DNA from: 12-FULL-44-12b sp964364225
GTDB taxonomy: Bacteria > Patescibacteriota > Minisyncoccia > Phycocordibacterales > Zambryskibacteraceae
Direction of reading: 5' to 3'
Length of the DNA: 46,985 nt
NCBI GenBank assembly: GCA_964364225.1
Contig: CAYIKP010000005.1
Span: 1-46,985 of the forward strand
Below are positions 1-7,106 of this stretch, piece after piece. Made by a program: the position numbers and the translations under genes. How positions within the stretch are numbered: the first letter of the stretch is position 1; every line of letters begins with the position of its first letter. Below the pieces are notes generated by a model. The model was not told the DNA's origin. It made no database searches and was given only the letters and a program-made list of their open reading frames with translations.

Positions 1-993
1 CGGCCAAAAGTTTCTAAAAATTCTTCCGGATATTACTTATGGAATGTAAATCAAAATGGAATATTTGATTTAAATAAATTGATAGTTGGCTCTCAGGGCA
101 CACTCGGAATTGTTACAGAGGCGGAGATTGGTCTTGTAAGACCGGCAAAAAAATCAAAAATGTTGGTGATTTTTTTGAAACATCTAGATAATTTGGGGGA
201 GATAGTAAATGAAATATTAAAAGGGGACCCTGAAACCCTAGAGTCTTATGATGATTCCACATTAAAATTTGCAATAAAATTTTTACCAGATTTGGCCAAG
301 GCAATGAAAGCTAAGAGTTTCTTGAAAATGATATTTTCATTTATTCCAGAGGCATTGATGTCTGTAAAAGGGGGTTTCCCAAAATTAGTTTTACTAGTTG
401 AATTTACTGGAGACAGCGATGAGGAATTAGAAAAATCTGCTGAAAAAGTTCGTGAATCATTAAAAAAATTTCACACCTCAACCAGAATTACGAAATCAGA
501 ACTCGAGGAAGAAAAATATTTAACTATTCGTAGAGAAAGTTTTAATCTTCTTCGTAAACATGTAAGGAACAAGAGAACGGCCCCTTTCATTGATGACATT
601 ATTGTTCGTCCTGAATTTTTACCAGAGTTTTTACCAAGACTCCGAACCATTTTAGATAAATATAAACTTTTCTATACCATAGCCGGACATGCCGGAAATG
701 GAAATTTTCACATAATTCCTTTAATGAATTTTAAAGAAAAAAAGAATAAAGAATTGATACTGCCTGTATCTAAAGAGGTTTATTCTTTGGTACACGAATA
801 CCAAGGATCGATTACAGCTGAACATAATGATGGAATAATTCGTACACCATTTCTGGAACAAATGTATGGAACAGAAGTCGTGGGACTCTTTAAAAAGACC
901 AAAGAGATTTTTGATCCACAAAACATCTTTAACCCAGGTAAAAAAGTTGGTGGATCATTTGATTATATAGAGAGTCATATAACTTCTGAGTAG
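1..993 (+). CDS. FAD-linked oxidase, C-terminal part (GlcD/D-lactate dehydrogenase type), 5' truncated by window
   Basis: The reading frame is open from the first base, so the N-terminus lies outside the window and 330 codons are visible. Early on there is the motif VGSQGTLGIVTEA, typical of the end of the FAD-binding PCMH domain of glycolate oxidase GlcD and D-lactate dehydrogenases. Near residue 228 AGHAGNGNFHI matches the family's metal/substrate His motif (usually HAGDGNxH). Near residue 275 EHNDGI matches the usual EHGxG. The C-terminus has FDPQNIFNPGK, the common family ending. The family oxidises 2-hydroxy acids such as lactate or glycolate with FAD; the actual substrate cannot be read from sequence. 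An internal TTG at 79 could be miscalled as the start, but the frame clearly continues upstream. A palindromic element begins right after the stop. Confidence 0.88.
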   Translation, partial: RPKVSKNSSGYYLWNVNQNGIFDLNKLIVGSQGTLGIVTEAEIGLVRPAKKSKMLVIFLKHLDNLGEIVNEILKGDPETLESYDDSTLKFAIKFLPDLAKAMKAKSFLKMIFSFIPEALMSVKGGFPKLVLLVEFTGDSDEELEKSAEKVRESLKKFHTSTRITKSELEEEKYLTIRRESFNLLRKHVRNKRTAPFIDDIIVRPEFLPEFLPRLRTILDKYKLFYTIAGHAGNGNFHIIPLMNFKEKKNKELILPVSKEVYSLVHEYQGSITAEHNDGIIRTPFLEQMYGTEVVGLFKKTKEIFDPQNIFNPGKKVGGSFDYIESHITSE

Positions 994-1001
994 AGGTCGC
1001 G

Positions 1002-1062
1002 AAGGTGCCTATTTAAAAAGCGAGCGACAAAAGGTCACCAATGCTTTTCAAATAGGCACCTT
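1002..1062. repeat. Long hairpin with conserved loop, copy 1
   Basis: The arms AAGGTGCCTATTT (1002-1014) and AAATAGGCACCTT (1050-1062) pair perfectly. Inside them AAAAGC (1016-1021) pairs with GCTTTT (1043-1048). The loop at 1022-1042 is GAGCGAC, A, AAAGGTCACCAAT. The same 21-nt loop with one change (A to G) caps a hairpin with unrelated arms at 5082-5150. No T-run follows, so it does not look like an ordinary intrinsic terminator. It starts eight bases after the oxidase stop codon. Confidence 0.85.
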
Positions 1063-1089
1063 TGCCCTAAGTACACTTGGAACATCATG

Positions 1090-1117
1090 TTGCGTTTTTT
1101 CGGATTTTTAATATAAT
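1090..1117 (+). promoter_or_regulatory. rplY promoter, leaderless type
   Basis: A -10 TATAAT at 1112-1117 has a weak -35 TTGCGT at 1090-1095 (spacer 16). The ATG starts at 1127, 9 nt after the -10, so transcription should begin at or within a few bases of the start codon. There is no Shine-Dalgarno. Confidence 0.6.
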
Positions 1118-1126
1118 CTTCCCACT

Positions 1127-1780
1127 ATGTTGAGCTTATCCGTAAAGGAAAGAAAAACAGGAGAAAATGTTGATTCCTTGAGAAAGGAGGGACTTTTACC
1201 TGCTGTTTTCTATGGTAAAAAAACAGAATCTACACCTGTAACTGTTTCGTTAATTGATTTTAAAAAGGTTTTCAAAGAGGCGGGAGAATCTACTATTGTT
1301 ACTTTAAAAACAGAAACAGAGGAAGTTCCAACCCTTATTCATGAGGTGTCTTTTGATCCAGTTTCAGGAATTCCAGTACACGTAGATTTCTATGTTTTCG
1401 ATAAGACAAAGAAAATGGAAATTGATGTCCCTGTTGAGTTTGAGGGCGTTGCTCCAGCATTAAAAGCCGGACTACTTGTCGTTAAGGTTATGCATGAAAT
1501 AAAAGTTGAGGCTCTTCCTAATGCAATCCCACAGGTAATAATTGTTGATATTTCGAAACTTGAAAAGGATGGGGATGTTGTTTCCGTGAAAGATCTTCCT
1601 GAAATTCCTGGAGTAAGGTTTATTGATAACGAAGATGAGACCATTGCATCAGTGCAGACTCCTAAGGAAGAAAAAGAAGAGGTTCCAGTTGATTTAAATG
1701 CTATTGAAGTAGAAAAGAAAGGAAAAGAAGTAGAGGGTGGTGAGGGAGAAGCTCCAGCTGAAGAAGCTAAAGCAGAATAA
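1127..1780 (+). CDS. rplY: 50S ribosomal protein L25 (TL5/CTC type)
   Basis: This 217-residue protein has the two-domain CTC form of L25, which binds 5S rRNA in the large subunit. The N-terminal L25 beta-barrel contains the characteristic GLLPAVFYGKK stretch near residues 22-32. The C-terminal TL5 domain contains GIPVHVDFYVFD and then PVEFEGVAPALKAGLLVV. The last 40 residues are a Glu/Ala/Lys-rich tail, common in CTC-type proteins. The ATG at 1127 sits 9 nt after a TATAAT box, which fixes the start and suggests a leaderless message. A perfect hairpin directly follows the stop. Identification is firm; the tail has no known specific role. Confidence 0.93.
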   Translation: MLSLSVKERKTGENVDSLRKEGLLPAVFYGKKTESTPVTVSLIDFKKVFKEAGESTIVTLKTETEEVPTLIHEVSFDPVSGIPVHVDFYVFDKTKKMEIDVPVEFEGVAPALKAGLLVVKVMHEIKVEALPNAIPQVIIVDISKLEKDGDVVSVKDLPEIPGVRFIDNEDETIASVQTPKEEKEEVPVDLNAIEVEKKGKEVEGGEGEAPAEEAKAE

Positions 1781-1811
1781 CAAAATGTCCCGGGAAATCG
1801 GGACATTTTGT
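1781..1811. terminator. Hairpin terminator after rplY, abutting the next promoter
   Basis: CAAAATGTCCCG (1781-1792) pairs perfectly with CGGGACATTTTG (1799-1810) around a 6-nt loop. The hairpin begins at the base after the rplY stop, and the -10 box of the next gene (1812-1817) begins just beyond it. The T-run is short, so termination may be partial. Confidence 0.65.
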
Positions 1812-1817
1812 TATAAT
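1812..1817 (+). promoter_or_regulatory. Extended -10 promoter of the transglycosylase gene
   Basis: TGTTATAAT (TGn plus TATAAT at 1812-1817) is followed after exactly 9 nt by the ATG at 1827. No -35 or Shine-Dalgarno is evident. Confidence 0.6.
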
Positions 1818-1826
1818 GAAATACTA

Positions 1827-3248
1827 ATGGTTTTAAAAAAATCAGTTATTTTATTTTTTCTTTTTTCTTGTCTTTTAGGTGGGTTATTTACCTTTTCTAA
1901 ATTAAATGCTCAAGAGCTTACTTCCCAACAAAGAGCGCAACTGGAAGCAGAGCTTGCTCAAACACAGAAAGAAATAGAAGAGCAGGAAAAGATAATTGCT
2001 GATTTGAAGCAAAAACAAAAGACTATAGGTGGCGACATCACTATTCTTACTGCACAAATAAAACAAGCAGAAGCAGTATTGAAGCAAAAAAATAGCGCCA
2101 TTAAAAAACTTTCTACCGAAATAAGCGCAAAAACTCAACGCATTAATTCTTTGTCGGCTAGAATTGATCGCGGAAAAATATCTTTAGCTGAACTTATAAG
2201 AAGAACTAATGAAATAGACACATATAGCCTGCCTGAAGCGGTGCTTTCAAACGATAATTTTTCAGAATTTTTTGGAGATTTAGATTCTTTCAATTCCATA
2301 CAAAGGAATCTTCAAGATCTGTTTTTTGCTATTCGTGAGGCCAAGACAGAGACAGAAAAAGAGAAAAAGACTCTAAATGAAAAGAAAAACCAAGAAGAGG
2401 ATGCAAAATATATTATTGAACAAAAAAGAAAGGAGGTTGCCAGAAATGAAGCTGAAAAGAAACAACTTTTAGCTGTTGTTAATAAGACAAAGGCTGTTCA
2501 GGATACCATTCTTGCTCAAAAACAATCTCGTGCAGAACAAATCAGAGTTGCTTTATTCGGATTGCGCGATGCAGAGGCTATACCTTTCGCAACAGCCCTT
2601 GAATATGCTGAGACCGCTTCGCGTGCGACTGGCGTACGCCCCGCCTTAATACTTGCAATTCTTACCCAAGAAACTAATTTAGGTAAAAATATAGGATCTT
2701 GTTATGTAAAAAATTTACAAACTGGAGAGGGGGCTGGTAAAAATACCGGTAGAATTTTTGAGCAAGTGATGTACAGCAGGACAGACAATCCAAACAGACC
2801 AAATGACACAATACCTTTCGAAGCTATTACTAGTCGATTAGGAAAATCATGGTCAATTACTCCAGTCTCATGCCCAATAGATCCATATGGGGATGGTAAA
2901 TATTATGTAGGAAGAGGTTTTGGTGGAGGTATGGGGCCATCTCAATTTATCCCGTCAACGTGGGAATCTTTCAAAAAAAGAATTGCAAAAGTTTTTGGTG
3001 TTGATGCAGATCAAGCCAATCCATGGAACGCACAACATGCAATTACCGCTACTGCAATTTACCTTGCAGATCTGGGTGCTTCTACTGGTACATATACAAA
3101 TGAAAGAACTGCTGCTTGTAAATATTATTCCGGAAGAACTTGTTATAGCAGTAGTGGGGGAGCTAATGCGGGCCTCACCTATGGTAATGAAGTTCTAAAA
3201 AAAGCAGAAGTTATTCAAGTGAATATAGATTTCTTGAAATCCGTTTAA
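1827..3248 (+). CDS. Exported lytic transglycosylase-like protein with long N-terminal coiled coil
   Basis: The 473-residue product begins with a signal peptide (hydrophobic stretch from residue 6, likely cut after NAQ near residue 30). About 220 residues of Lys/Glu/Gln-rich coiled coil follow, resembling EnvC/PcsB-like hydrolase regulators. The C-terminal domain (about 270-440) looks like an MltB/SLT-type lysozyme fold: AILTQETNLG holds the probable catalytic Glu, and GGGMGPSQFIPSTW is the classic MltB-like motif. It should cleave peptidoglycan outside the membrane. Several Cys residues in the catalytic half suggest disulfides, consistent with the DsbA-like gene at 42.4-43.1 kb. An upstream in-frame ATG at 1737 lies inside rplY and is not credible; the ATG at 1827 follows a -10 box by 9 nt. 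Confidence 0.82.
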   Translation: MVLKKSVILFFLFSCLLGGLFTFSKLNAQELTSQQRAQLEAELAQTQKEIEEQEKIIADLKQKQKTIGGDITILTAQIKQAEAVLKQKNSAIKKLSTEISAKTQRINSLSARIDRGKISLAELIRRTNEIDTYSLPEAVLSNDNFSEFFGDLDSFNSIQRNLQDLFFAIREAKTETEKEKKTLNEKKNQEEDAKYIIEQKRKEVARNEAEKKQLLAVVNKTKAVQDTILAQKQSRAEQIRVALFGLRDAEAIPFATALEYAETASRATGVRPALILAILTQETNLGKNIGSCYVKNLQTGEGAGKNTGRIFEQVMYSRTDNPNRPNDTIPFEAITSRLGKSWSITPVSCPIDPYGDGKYYVGRGFGGGMGPSQFIPSTWESFKKRIAKVFGVDADQANPWNAQHAITATAIYLADLGASTGTYTNERTAACKYYSGRTCYSSSGGANAGLTYGNEVLKKAEVIQVNIDFLKSV

Positions 3249-3324
3249 TAATCGCGAGGGGATTTAATTTAAAAGCGAGCGAGGTTGCAAGCACCATTAA
3301 AAGGGAGCCTTTTTAATGGTGCTT
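3249..3324. repeat. Post-stop palindromic element, GCGAGCGA family
   Basis: Directly after the stop come TCGCGAGG and AAAAGCGAGCGAGG, closely resembling the element at 998-1062. A perfect 14-bp hairpin follows: AAGCACCATTAAAA (3289-3302) with TTTTAATGGTGCTT (3311-3324), loop GGGAGCCT. The right arm overlaps the -35 box of the RNA gene downstream, so the hairpin could both end the upstream transcript and affect that promoter. Confidence 0.7.
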
Positions 3325-3350
3325 GACAAAAAGACTGAAGTGTGTATAAT
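3323..3350 (+). promoter_or_regulatory. Strong sigma-70 promoter of the structured RNA gene
   Basis: TTGACA at 3323-3328 and TATAAT at 3345-3350 are both perfect consensus, with a 16-nt spacer. Transcription should start near 3356-3358. It is the best consensus promoter in the window apart from the one for the 40.6 kb gene. Confidence 0.8.
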
Positions 3351-3356
3351 GGAGCT

Positions 3357-3731
3357 GTACACTACCAGTTCGGGACCCCCAATCTTTGAATCACACCATC
3401 TGGGGTGAGTAGGGTACACACCGGCATGACCTGGTGAACAGGCTGTGTTGCCGAGTGGGTAGCCGAACGCGCTGTGGCACCCGCTCTGGTCCGCCGTACG
3501 ACCTGCGCGTGGTCTCAGTGACGAAAGTCGCTGCTGTATCGGCGGAATATGCCGCGTCGCCCGACGACGTGCGCTCGAGGCCGAAGAGCCTCGGTTCGAG
3601 TCCTGTGGACGCGGGCTTGGTACCAGCGTTCACGAACAAGTTCCTTTTTCCTCGAGAGCAGAGGATAAATGCATCGGTATCGGTGTCCGTGCCGATACGA
3701 CAGGGTCCAGGCGAAATGTCTGGGCCCTTTT
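3357..3731 (+). ncRNA. GC-rich structured RNA of unknown family, about 375 nt
   Basis: A consensus promoter and a terminator hairpin bracket a segment far richer in GC than its surroundings and dense in potential helices. A three-way junction is visible: CCGCCG (3491-3496) pairs with CGGCGG (3540-3545) and encloses GACC/GGTC (3500-3514) and CAGTGAC-GAAA-GTCGCTG (3516-3533), the latter with a GNRA loop. Further helices are CCTG/CAGG (3430-3442), CTCGA/TCGAG (3574-3600) enclosing a hairpin with a GGC/GCC core, and GTATCGG/CCGATAC (3677-3698). A short stretch GGTTCGAGTCC resembles a tRNA T-loop, but no full tRNA folds. I could not find the diagnostic conserved blocks of RNase P RNA, tmRNA, SRP RNA or group I introns. 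A 115-codon frame across it (from 3434) has no protein-like features. Confidence 0.75.
3703..3731 (+). terminator. Terminator of the structured RNA gene
   Basis: GGGTCCAG (3703-3710) pairs with CTGGGCCC (3720-3727, one G-U pair), followed by TTTT and further T-rich sequence. The rpmE promoter (TTGCGA 3741-3746, TATATT 3763-3768) lies immediately after it. Confidence 0.75.
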
Positions 3732-3777
3732 CTTATATTCTTGCGATATTTGAAACTTTTGGTATATTAAGCGAGCA

Positions 3778-4074
3778 ATGAAAAAAGGAATCCATCCAGA
3801 AAACTATAGAAAAGTCTTATTCCACGACAACTCGTCAAAGGTGGATTTTCTTATTGGTTCAACAATTACTACAAACGAAACTAAGAAACACACAGACGGA
3901 AAAGAATATCCTTTAGTATCTGTTGAAATATCTAGTGCATCACATCCATTTTATACAGGTAATGACAAAGTGATAGACACAGCGGGGCGTGTAGAAAGAT
4001 TTAAAACAAAACAAGCGGCAGCCATCGGCCGTAGACCTACAGGCGAGGCAAAAAAGACGACCAAGAAGGCTTAG
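3778..4074 (+). CDS. rpmE2: 50S ribosomal protein L31, type B (zinc-free)
   Basis: The 98-residue protein starts MKKGIHPENYRKVLFHD and contains DGKEYPLVSVEISSASHPFYTG and DTAGRVERFK, the signature of the L31 family. The zinc-binding Cys pairs of type A L31 are absent, so this is the type B (C-minus) form that works without zinc. The C-terminal 20 residues form a Lys/Thr-rich extension. The ATG lies exactly 9 nt after a TGG-TATATT extended -10 box, which again implies a leaderless message. It is 18 bp upstream of prfA, a common bacterial neighbour pair. Confidence 0.95.
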   Translation: MKKGIHPENYRKVLFHDNSSKVDFLIGSTITTNETKKHTDGKEYPLVSVEISSASHPFYTGNDKVIDTAGRVERFKTKQAAAIGRRPTGEAKKTTKKA

Positions 4075-4092
4075 ATAGCTGGTTGTTTAAAA

Positions 4093-5073
4093 ATGACCCA
4101 TACAGATCTTTTGCGATATAAAGAAAATCCAAAAACTGCTTACCAGGCATCGCAGTTATCCGATTTACTTAAAAAAGAAGAGGAGGCGATAGAACTTTCA
4201 AAAGACCCTGCATTTAAAGATCTTGCAGACGAAGATTTGAAAAATATTCAAGAACAGATTGCTGAACTTCAAAAGCATCTAGATGAAATATTAAAAGAGG
4301 AGGAAGCAGAAGATGAATTTCCCAATGAAATAATTTTAGAAGTGCGTGCAGGAACAGGTGGCGAGGAAGCAGCACTTTTTGCTGAAGTGCTTTCCACTAT
4401 GTATTCAAAGTTTGCTGAAAAAAATAATTGGAGTGTTAAAGAAATTGATATTTCTAAGTCGCCACTAGGAGGATTTAAAGACGCTGCTTTTGAAATAAGA
4501 GGTAAGGATGTTTATAAAATTCTTCGTTTTGAAACTGGAGTACATAGAGTGCAGAGAGTGCCTAGCACAGAGAAATCTGGAAGGGTGCACACATCAACTG
4601 CATCTGTTGTTATTTTGCCAGTGCGTAAACATACAAAAATTGATATTAATCCTGCAGATTTAGAAATGGAGTTTTCTCGGTCTGGGGGGGCTGGAGGACA
4701 AAATGTTAACAAAGTCGAGACTGCCGTTCGTATAACCCACAAGCCAACAGGTATTACAGTGCGCTCGACGGCACAGCGTTCTCAAAGTGCAAACAGAGAA
4801 AAGGCTATGGAAATTTTAGTCGCTAAAATTGAAGAAGAAGCACGCTTGAAAGCAGAATCTAAATTGTCGGTAGATAGAAAGGGACAAATTGGAACGGGCG
4901 ACAGATCGGAAAAAATTCGTACCTATAACTACTTACAAGACAGGATCACGGACCACCGCATAAAGGAGAACTGGCACAATATAGATGAAATTCTAGCGGG
5001 AAATATAGAAGATATTGCAAATGAATTAGAAGTTAGAGAAAAAGCGGGTACTTTGGGTGAGGGTGAGGAGTAA
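4093..5073 (+). CDS. prfA: Peptide chain release factor 1
   Basis: RF1 hydrolyses peptidyl-tRNA at UAA and UAG. The GGQ catalytic motif is at residues 201-203 in SGGAGGQNVNKVET. The stop-codon recognition tripeptide PxT appears as P157-S158-T159 in VPSTEKSGRVHTS, which distinguishes RF1 from RF2 (SPF). At 326 residues it is about 35 shorter than the Escherichia coli protein, with the reduction in the N-terminal domain. It follows rpmE closely and a long palindromic element follows its stop. RF2 is not in the window; UGA stops are used here, so an RF2 should exist elsewhere. Confidence 0.95.
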   Translation: MTHTDLLRYKENPKTAYQASQLSDLLKKEEEAIELSKDPAFKDLADEDLKNIQEQIAELQKHLDEILKEEEAEDEFPNEIILEVRAGTGGEEAALFAEVLSTMYSKFAEKNNWSVKEIDISKSPLGGFKDAAFEIRGKDVYKILRFETGVHRVQRVPSTEKSGRVHTSTASVVILPVRKHTKIDINPADLEMEFSRSGGAGGQNVNKVETAVRITHKPTGITVRSTAQRSQSANREKAMEILVAKIEEEARLKAESKLSVDRKGQIGTGDRSEKIRTYNYLQDRITDHRIKENWHNIDEILAGNIEDIANELEVREKAGTLGEGEE

Positions 5074-5081
5074 AAGATTCA

Positions 5082-5150
5082 GGCCAAAGTATTTCATTGA
5101 TGAGCGAGCGACGAAAGGTCACCAATGCTCCTCAATGAAATACTTTGGCC
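5082..5150. repeat. Long hairpin with conserved loop, copy 2
   Basis: The arms 5082-5100 and 5132-5150 (left begins GGCCAAAG, right ends CTTTGGCC) are perfectly complementary over 19 bp. After one mismatch GAGC (5102-5105) pairs with GCTC (5127-5130). The 21-nt loop 5106-5126 differs at a single base from the loop of the hairpin at 1002-1062, while the arms share no similarity. It sits between prfA and the rpsB promoter and has no T-run. Confidence 0.88.
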
Positions 5151-5167
5151 ATAATATATGGATGTTG

Positions 5168-5222
5168 TTGCGGGCAAACCCTCCCTTTGATACTATACGG
5201 CTTACCCCATTGGGGATTTTTT
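5168..5222 (+). promoter_or_regulatory. rpsB promoter and short leader with hairpin and T-run
   Basis: TTGCGG (5168-5173) and TACTAT (5191-5196, preceded by TGA) are spaced 17 bp. The roughly 20-nt leader contains CCCC-ATT-GGGG (5205-5215) followed by six T's that abut the ATG, resembling a small attenuator. No Shine-Dalgarno is present. Function is inferred. Confidence 0.5.
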
Positions 5223-5933
5223 ATGACAGGAACTAATACAAAAACAGTAGACATTGATCACCTTTCAAAAGCGGGGGTGCATTTTGGCCGTTCTCGCTCC
5301 AAGAGGCACCCTTCTTCGAAGGATTTTATTTTTGGCCATAAGGGAAGTGTAGAGATTTTTGATTTGGAAACCACTAAAACTCTTTTAGAAAGAGCTATGC
5401 AGATTGCTCACGAGATAGGGGAAAAAGGGGGACAGATTCTTGTGGTGGGAGGAAAGTCAGAAGCAAAAGGCGCAGTAAAGGACACAGCTTCTTCGGCGGG
5501 ACTTCCATATGTTGCGGGAAGATTTATTGGGGGCACCCTTACAAATTTTGTAGAAATAAAGAAGAGAATTAACCGTTTAGAGAGTTTGTCTGAACAAAAA
5601 GAAAAAGGTGAACTTGCTAAATATACAAAAAAGGAACGCCTTTTAATTGACAGAGAAATTGATTCTTTAAGAGAAATGTTTGGAGGTATTTCTTCAATGA
5701 AATCTTTACCAAACCTAGTTTTTGTAGTAGATCCTAGAAAAGAGAATATTGCTGTACGCGAGGCAAATAATTTAGGAATTCCTGTAATGGCCCTAGCTTC
5801 CTCTGATTGTAATATGAAGGAACTTGCGTATCCCATTCCGGGCAACGATGCGACTGATGCAAGTATTAGGTTTATAACAGACAAGATAACCAATGCTTAC
5901 AAAGAAGGTAGAAAGGTAACAGTAAAGGCATAA
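5223..5933 (+). CDS. rpsB: 30S ribosomal protein S2
   Basis: The 236-residue product matches S2 throughout: AGVHFGRSRSKRHP near the N-terminus, then FIFGHKGSVEIFDLE, RFIGGTLTNF, and PNLVFVVDPRKENIAVREANNLGIPVMAL in the C-terminal half. S2 is a late-assembling small-subunit protein on the solvent side near the mRNA exit. An upstream in-frame ATG at 5145 would lie inside the palindromic element and add 26 non-conserved residues, so the ATG at 5223 is preferred. It is followed by tsf, the standard bacterial rpsB-tsf pair. Confidence 0.96.
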   Translation: MTGTNTKTVDIDHLSKAGVHFGRSRSKRHPSSKDFIFGHKGSVEIFDLETTKTLLERAMQIAHEIGEKGGQILVVGGKSEAKGAVKDTASSAGLPYVAGRFIGGTLTNFVEIKKRINRLESLSEQKEKGELAKYTKKERLLIDREIDSLREMFGGISSMKSLPNLVFVVDPRKENIAVREANNLGIPVMALASSDCNMKELAYPIPGNDATDASIRFITDKITNAYKEGRKVTVKA

Positions 5934-5965
5934 ATTTTAAAAGAGTTCGGTATAATTAGCACATT

Positions 5966-6550
5966 ATGATTTCAACTGAACAGGTAAAAGAATTAAGAGA
6001 GAAGACTGGTGTCTCAATAATGCAATGCAGAAAAGCATTGGAAGAAGCAGGCGGCGATATAGAAAAGGCGCTTATCCTTTTAAAAAAGAAAGGCGCAGAT
6101 GTTGCTTCTAAAAAAAGTGATAGAACCCTTGGAGCAGGAGCAATACAGTCCTATATTCACGCCAACGGAACAGTGGGAGCAATAGTTGAACTCTCATCGG
6201 AAACAGACTTTGTTGCAAAAAATGAAGAATTTAAAAAAGCCGCTTATGACATTGCGATGCAAGTAGCTGCTACAAATCCCGAGTTTCTTTCAATGGATGA
6301 TATTGGGGAACAAGACAAAGAGAAGGCTAGTGAGGCATTTACACCAGAGCTAGAAGGTAAGCCCGAAGACATGAAGGCAAAGATTATGGAAGGAAAACTT
6401 AAGAGCTACTTTAGTGAAAGAGTTTTGCTTGAGCAGTCTTTCATAAAAAATCAAGAAATTACCATAAGGGATTTGGTGAACTCACTAATACAGAAATTTG
6501 GTGAGAAAGTTGAAATCAGAAGATTTGTGAGATTCTCAACTGGAGACTAA
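5966..6550 (+). CDS. tsf: Elongation factor Ts
   Basis: EF-Ts exchanges GDP on EF-Tu. The N-terminal UBA-like domain reads VKELREKTGVSIMQCRKALEEAGGDIEKA, and the EF-Tu contact motif follows in IVELSSETDFVAKN (TDFV). At 194 residues it is a short form with a single core subdomain, like Thermus-type EF-Ts rather than the 283-residue E. coli protein. A TATAAT box at 5951-5956 lies exactly 9 nt before the ATG, so tsf may be transcribed separately from rpsB as a leaderless message. Confidence 0.95.
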   Translation: MISTEQVKELREKTGVSIMQCRKALEEAGGDIEKALILLKKKGADVASKKSDRTLGAGAIQSYIHANGTVGAIVELSSETDFVAKNEEFKKAAYDIAMQVAATNPEFLSMDDIGEQDKEKASEAFTPELEGKPEDMKAKIMEGKLKSYFSERVLLEQSFIKNQEITIRDLVNSLIQKFGEKVEIRRFVRFSTGD

Positions 6551-6551
6551 C

Positions 6552-6944
6552 ATGATCACTTACATTTTTTACGGATCACTAATAGGCATGATTGGTATGC
6601 TTGCTGTAAAAATGTATGAAGTTAAAAGAAGACGCCGTAGCCTTGTTTATCATCTTTTTGTTCAGTTTGATGAATTTACACACGGCATATTAGCTAAAGT
6701 TTTGGGCTCAATTCGTTTTAGAAAAGAGAAAGTAGAGATTTTCTTAAAGAATGATCTTCGTGCAATCACTTATCAAACAATAGTTAAAATGATTGCTCAT
6801 GGAAGGGGTGCATATGATAATATTCGGAAGTCTGCCCGCGGAGTTCAGAAATTAAAGGATAATCCCAAGGTTTCAGCATTCCTCCGTGATATTGAAGAGG
6901 CCAAAAAAGAAATTGGCGATAAACAGGGAGAAATAATAGAATAG
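6552..6944 (+). CDS. Unknown membrane-anchored protein downstream of tsf
   Basis: No family was recognised. The 130-residue product has one N-terminal membrane segment (about residues 2-20), a basic patch KRRRRS, and then a soluble helical region ending in a charged tail. The topology predicts an anchored cytoplasmic domain. Only one base separates its ATG from the tsf stop, so it is almost certainly co-transcribed and perhaps translationally coupled. A tRNA gene begins seven bases after its stop. Confidence 0.7.
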   Translation: MITYIFYGSLIGMIGMLAVKMYEVKRRRRSLVYHLFVQFDEFTHGILAKVLGSIRFRKEKVEIFLKNDLRAITYQTIVKMIAHGRGAYDNIRKSARGVQKLKDNPKVSAFLRDIEEAKKEIGDKQGEIIE

Positions 6945-6950
6945 TCAAAC

Positions 6951-7023
6951 GCCACCTTAGCTCAGTTGGTAGAGCAATACTTTTGTAAAGTATAGGTCGT
7001 CGGTTCAAGCCCGACAGGTGGCT
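6951..7023 (+). tRNA. tRNA-Thr (UGU)
   Basis: The acceptor stem GCCACCT (6951-6957) pairs with AGGTGGC (7016-7022), with discriminator T at 7023. The anticodon arm is ATACT-TTTGTAA-AGTAT, giving anticodon TGT. The T-arm is GTCGG-TTCAAGC-CCGAC. CCA is not encoded. The 3' end sequence ACAGGTGGCTCC recurs at 7086-7097. Confidence 0.93.
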
Positions 7024-7031
7024 CCGAGTGA

Positions 7032-7098
7032 GGGTCGTGAGAAATAAATTTATCATGACCGAACGAGGACCAACCTGTATGTAATACAGGTGGCTCCA
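7032..7098 (+). other. tRNA-Thr downstream spacer with hairpins and a repeated tRNA 3' end
   Basis: GGTCGTGA and TCATGACC form an imperfect hairpin soon after the tRNA. ACCTGTAT-GTA-ATACAGGT forms a second, and its right arm overlaps ACAGGTGGCTCC (7086-7097), an exact 12-nt copy of the tRNA 3' end at 7014-7025. It could be a processing or termination structure, or a trace of integration at the tRNA. Confidence 0.5.
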
Positions 7099-7106
7099 GT
7101 AATTAA

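Noticed and set aside
1390..1806. Antisense frame over rplY, and many similar long antisense frames (5408-5893, 13369-13848, 23477-23956, 24839-25444, 36882-37379)
   Set aside because: Each is fully opposite a conserved gene with unequivocal motifs and has no domain or start signal of its own.
3357..3731. Known RNA classes (RNase P RNA, tmRNA, SRP RNA, group I intron)
   Set aside because: The conserved blocks I looked for (GAGGAAAGTC, GGATTCGAC with a tRNA-like end, the SRP GGAA tetraloop arm, group I core) are not present. This is by eye; a covariance search would decide.
3391..3781. Open frames across the structured RNA (115 codons plus, 82 codons minus)
   Set aside because: Arg/Ser/Val-rich translations without domain features; the plus frame crosses a terminator and the rpmE promoter. 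Promoter, terminator and helices fit an RNA gene better.
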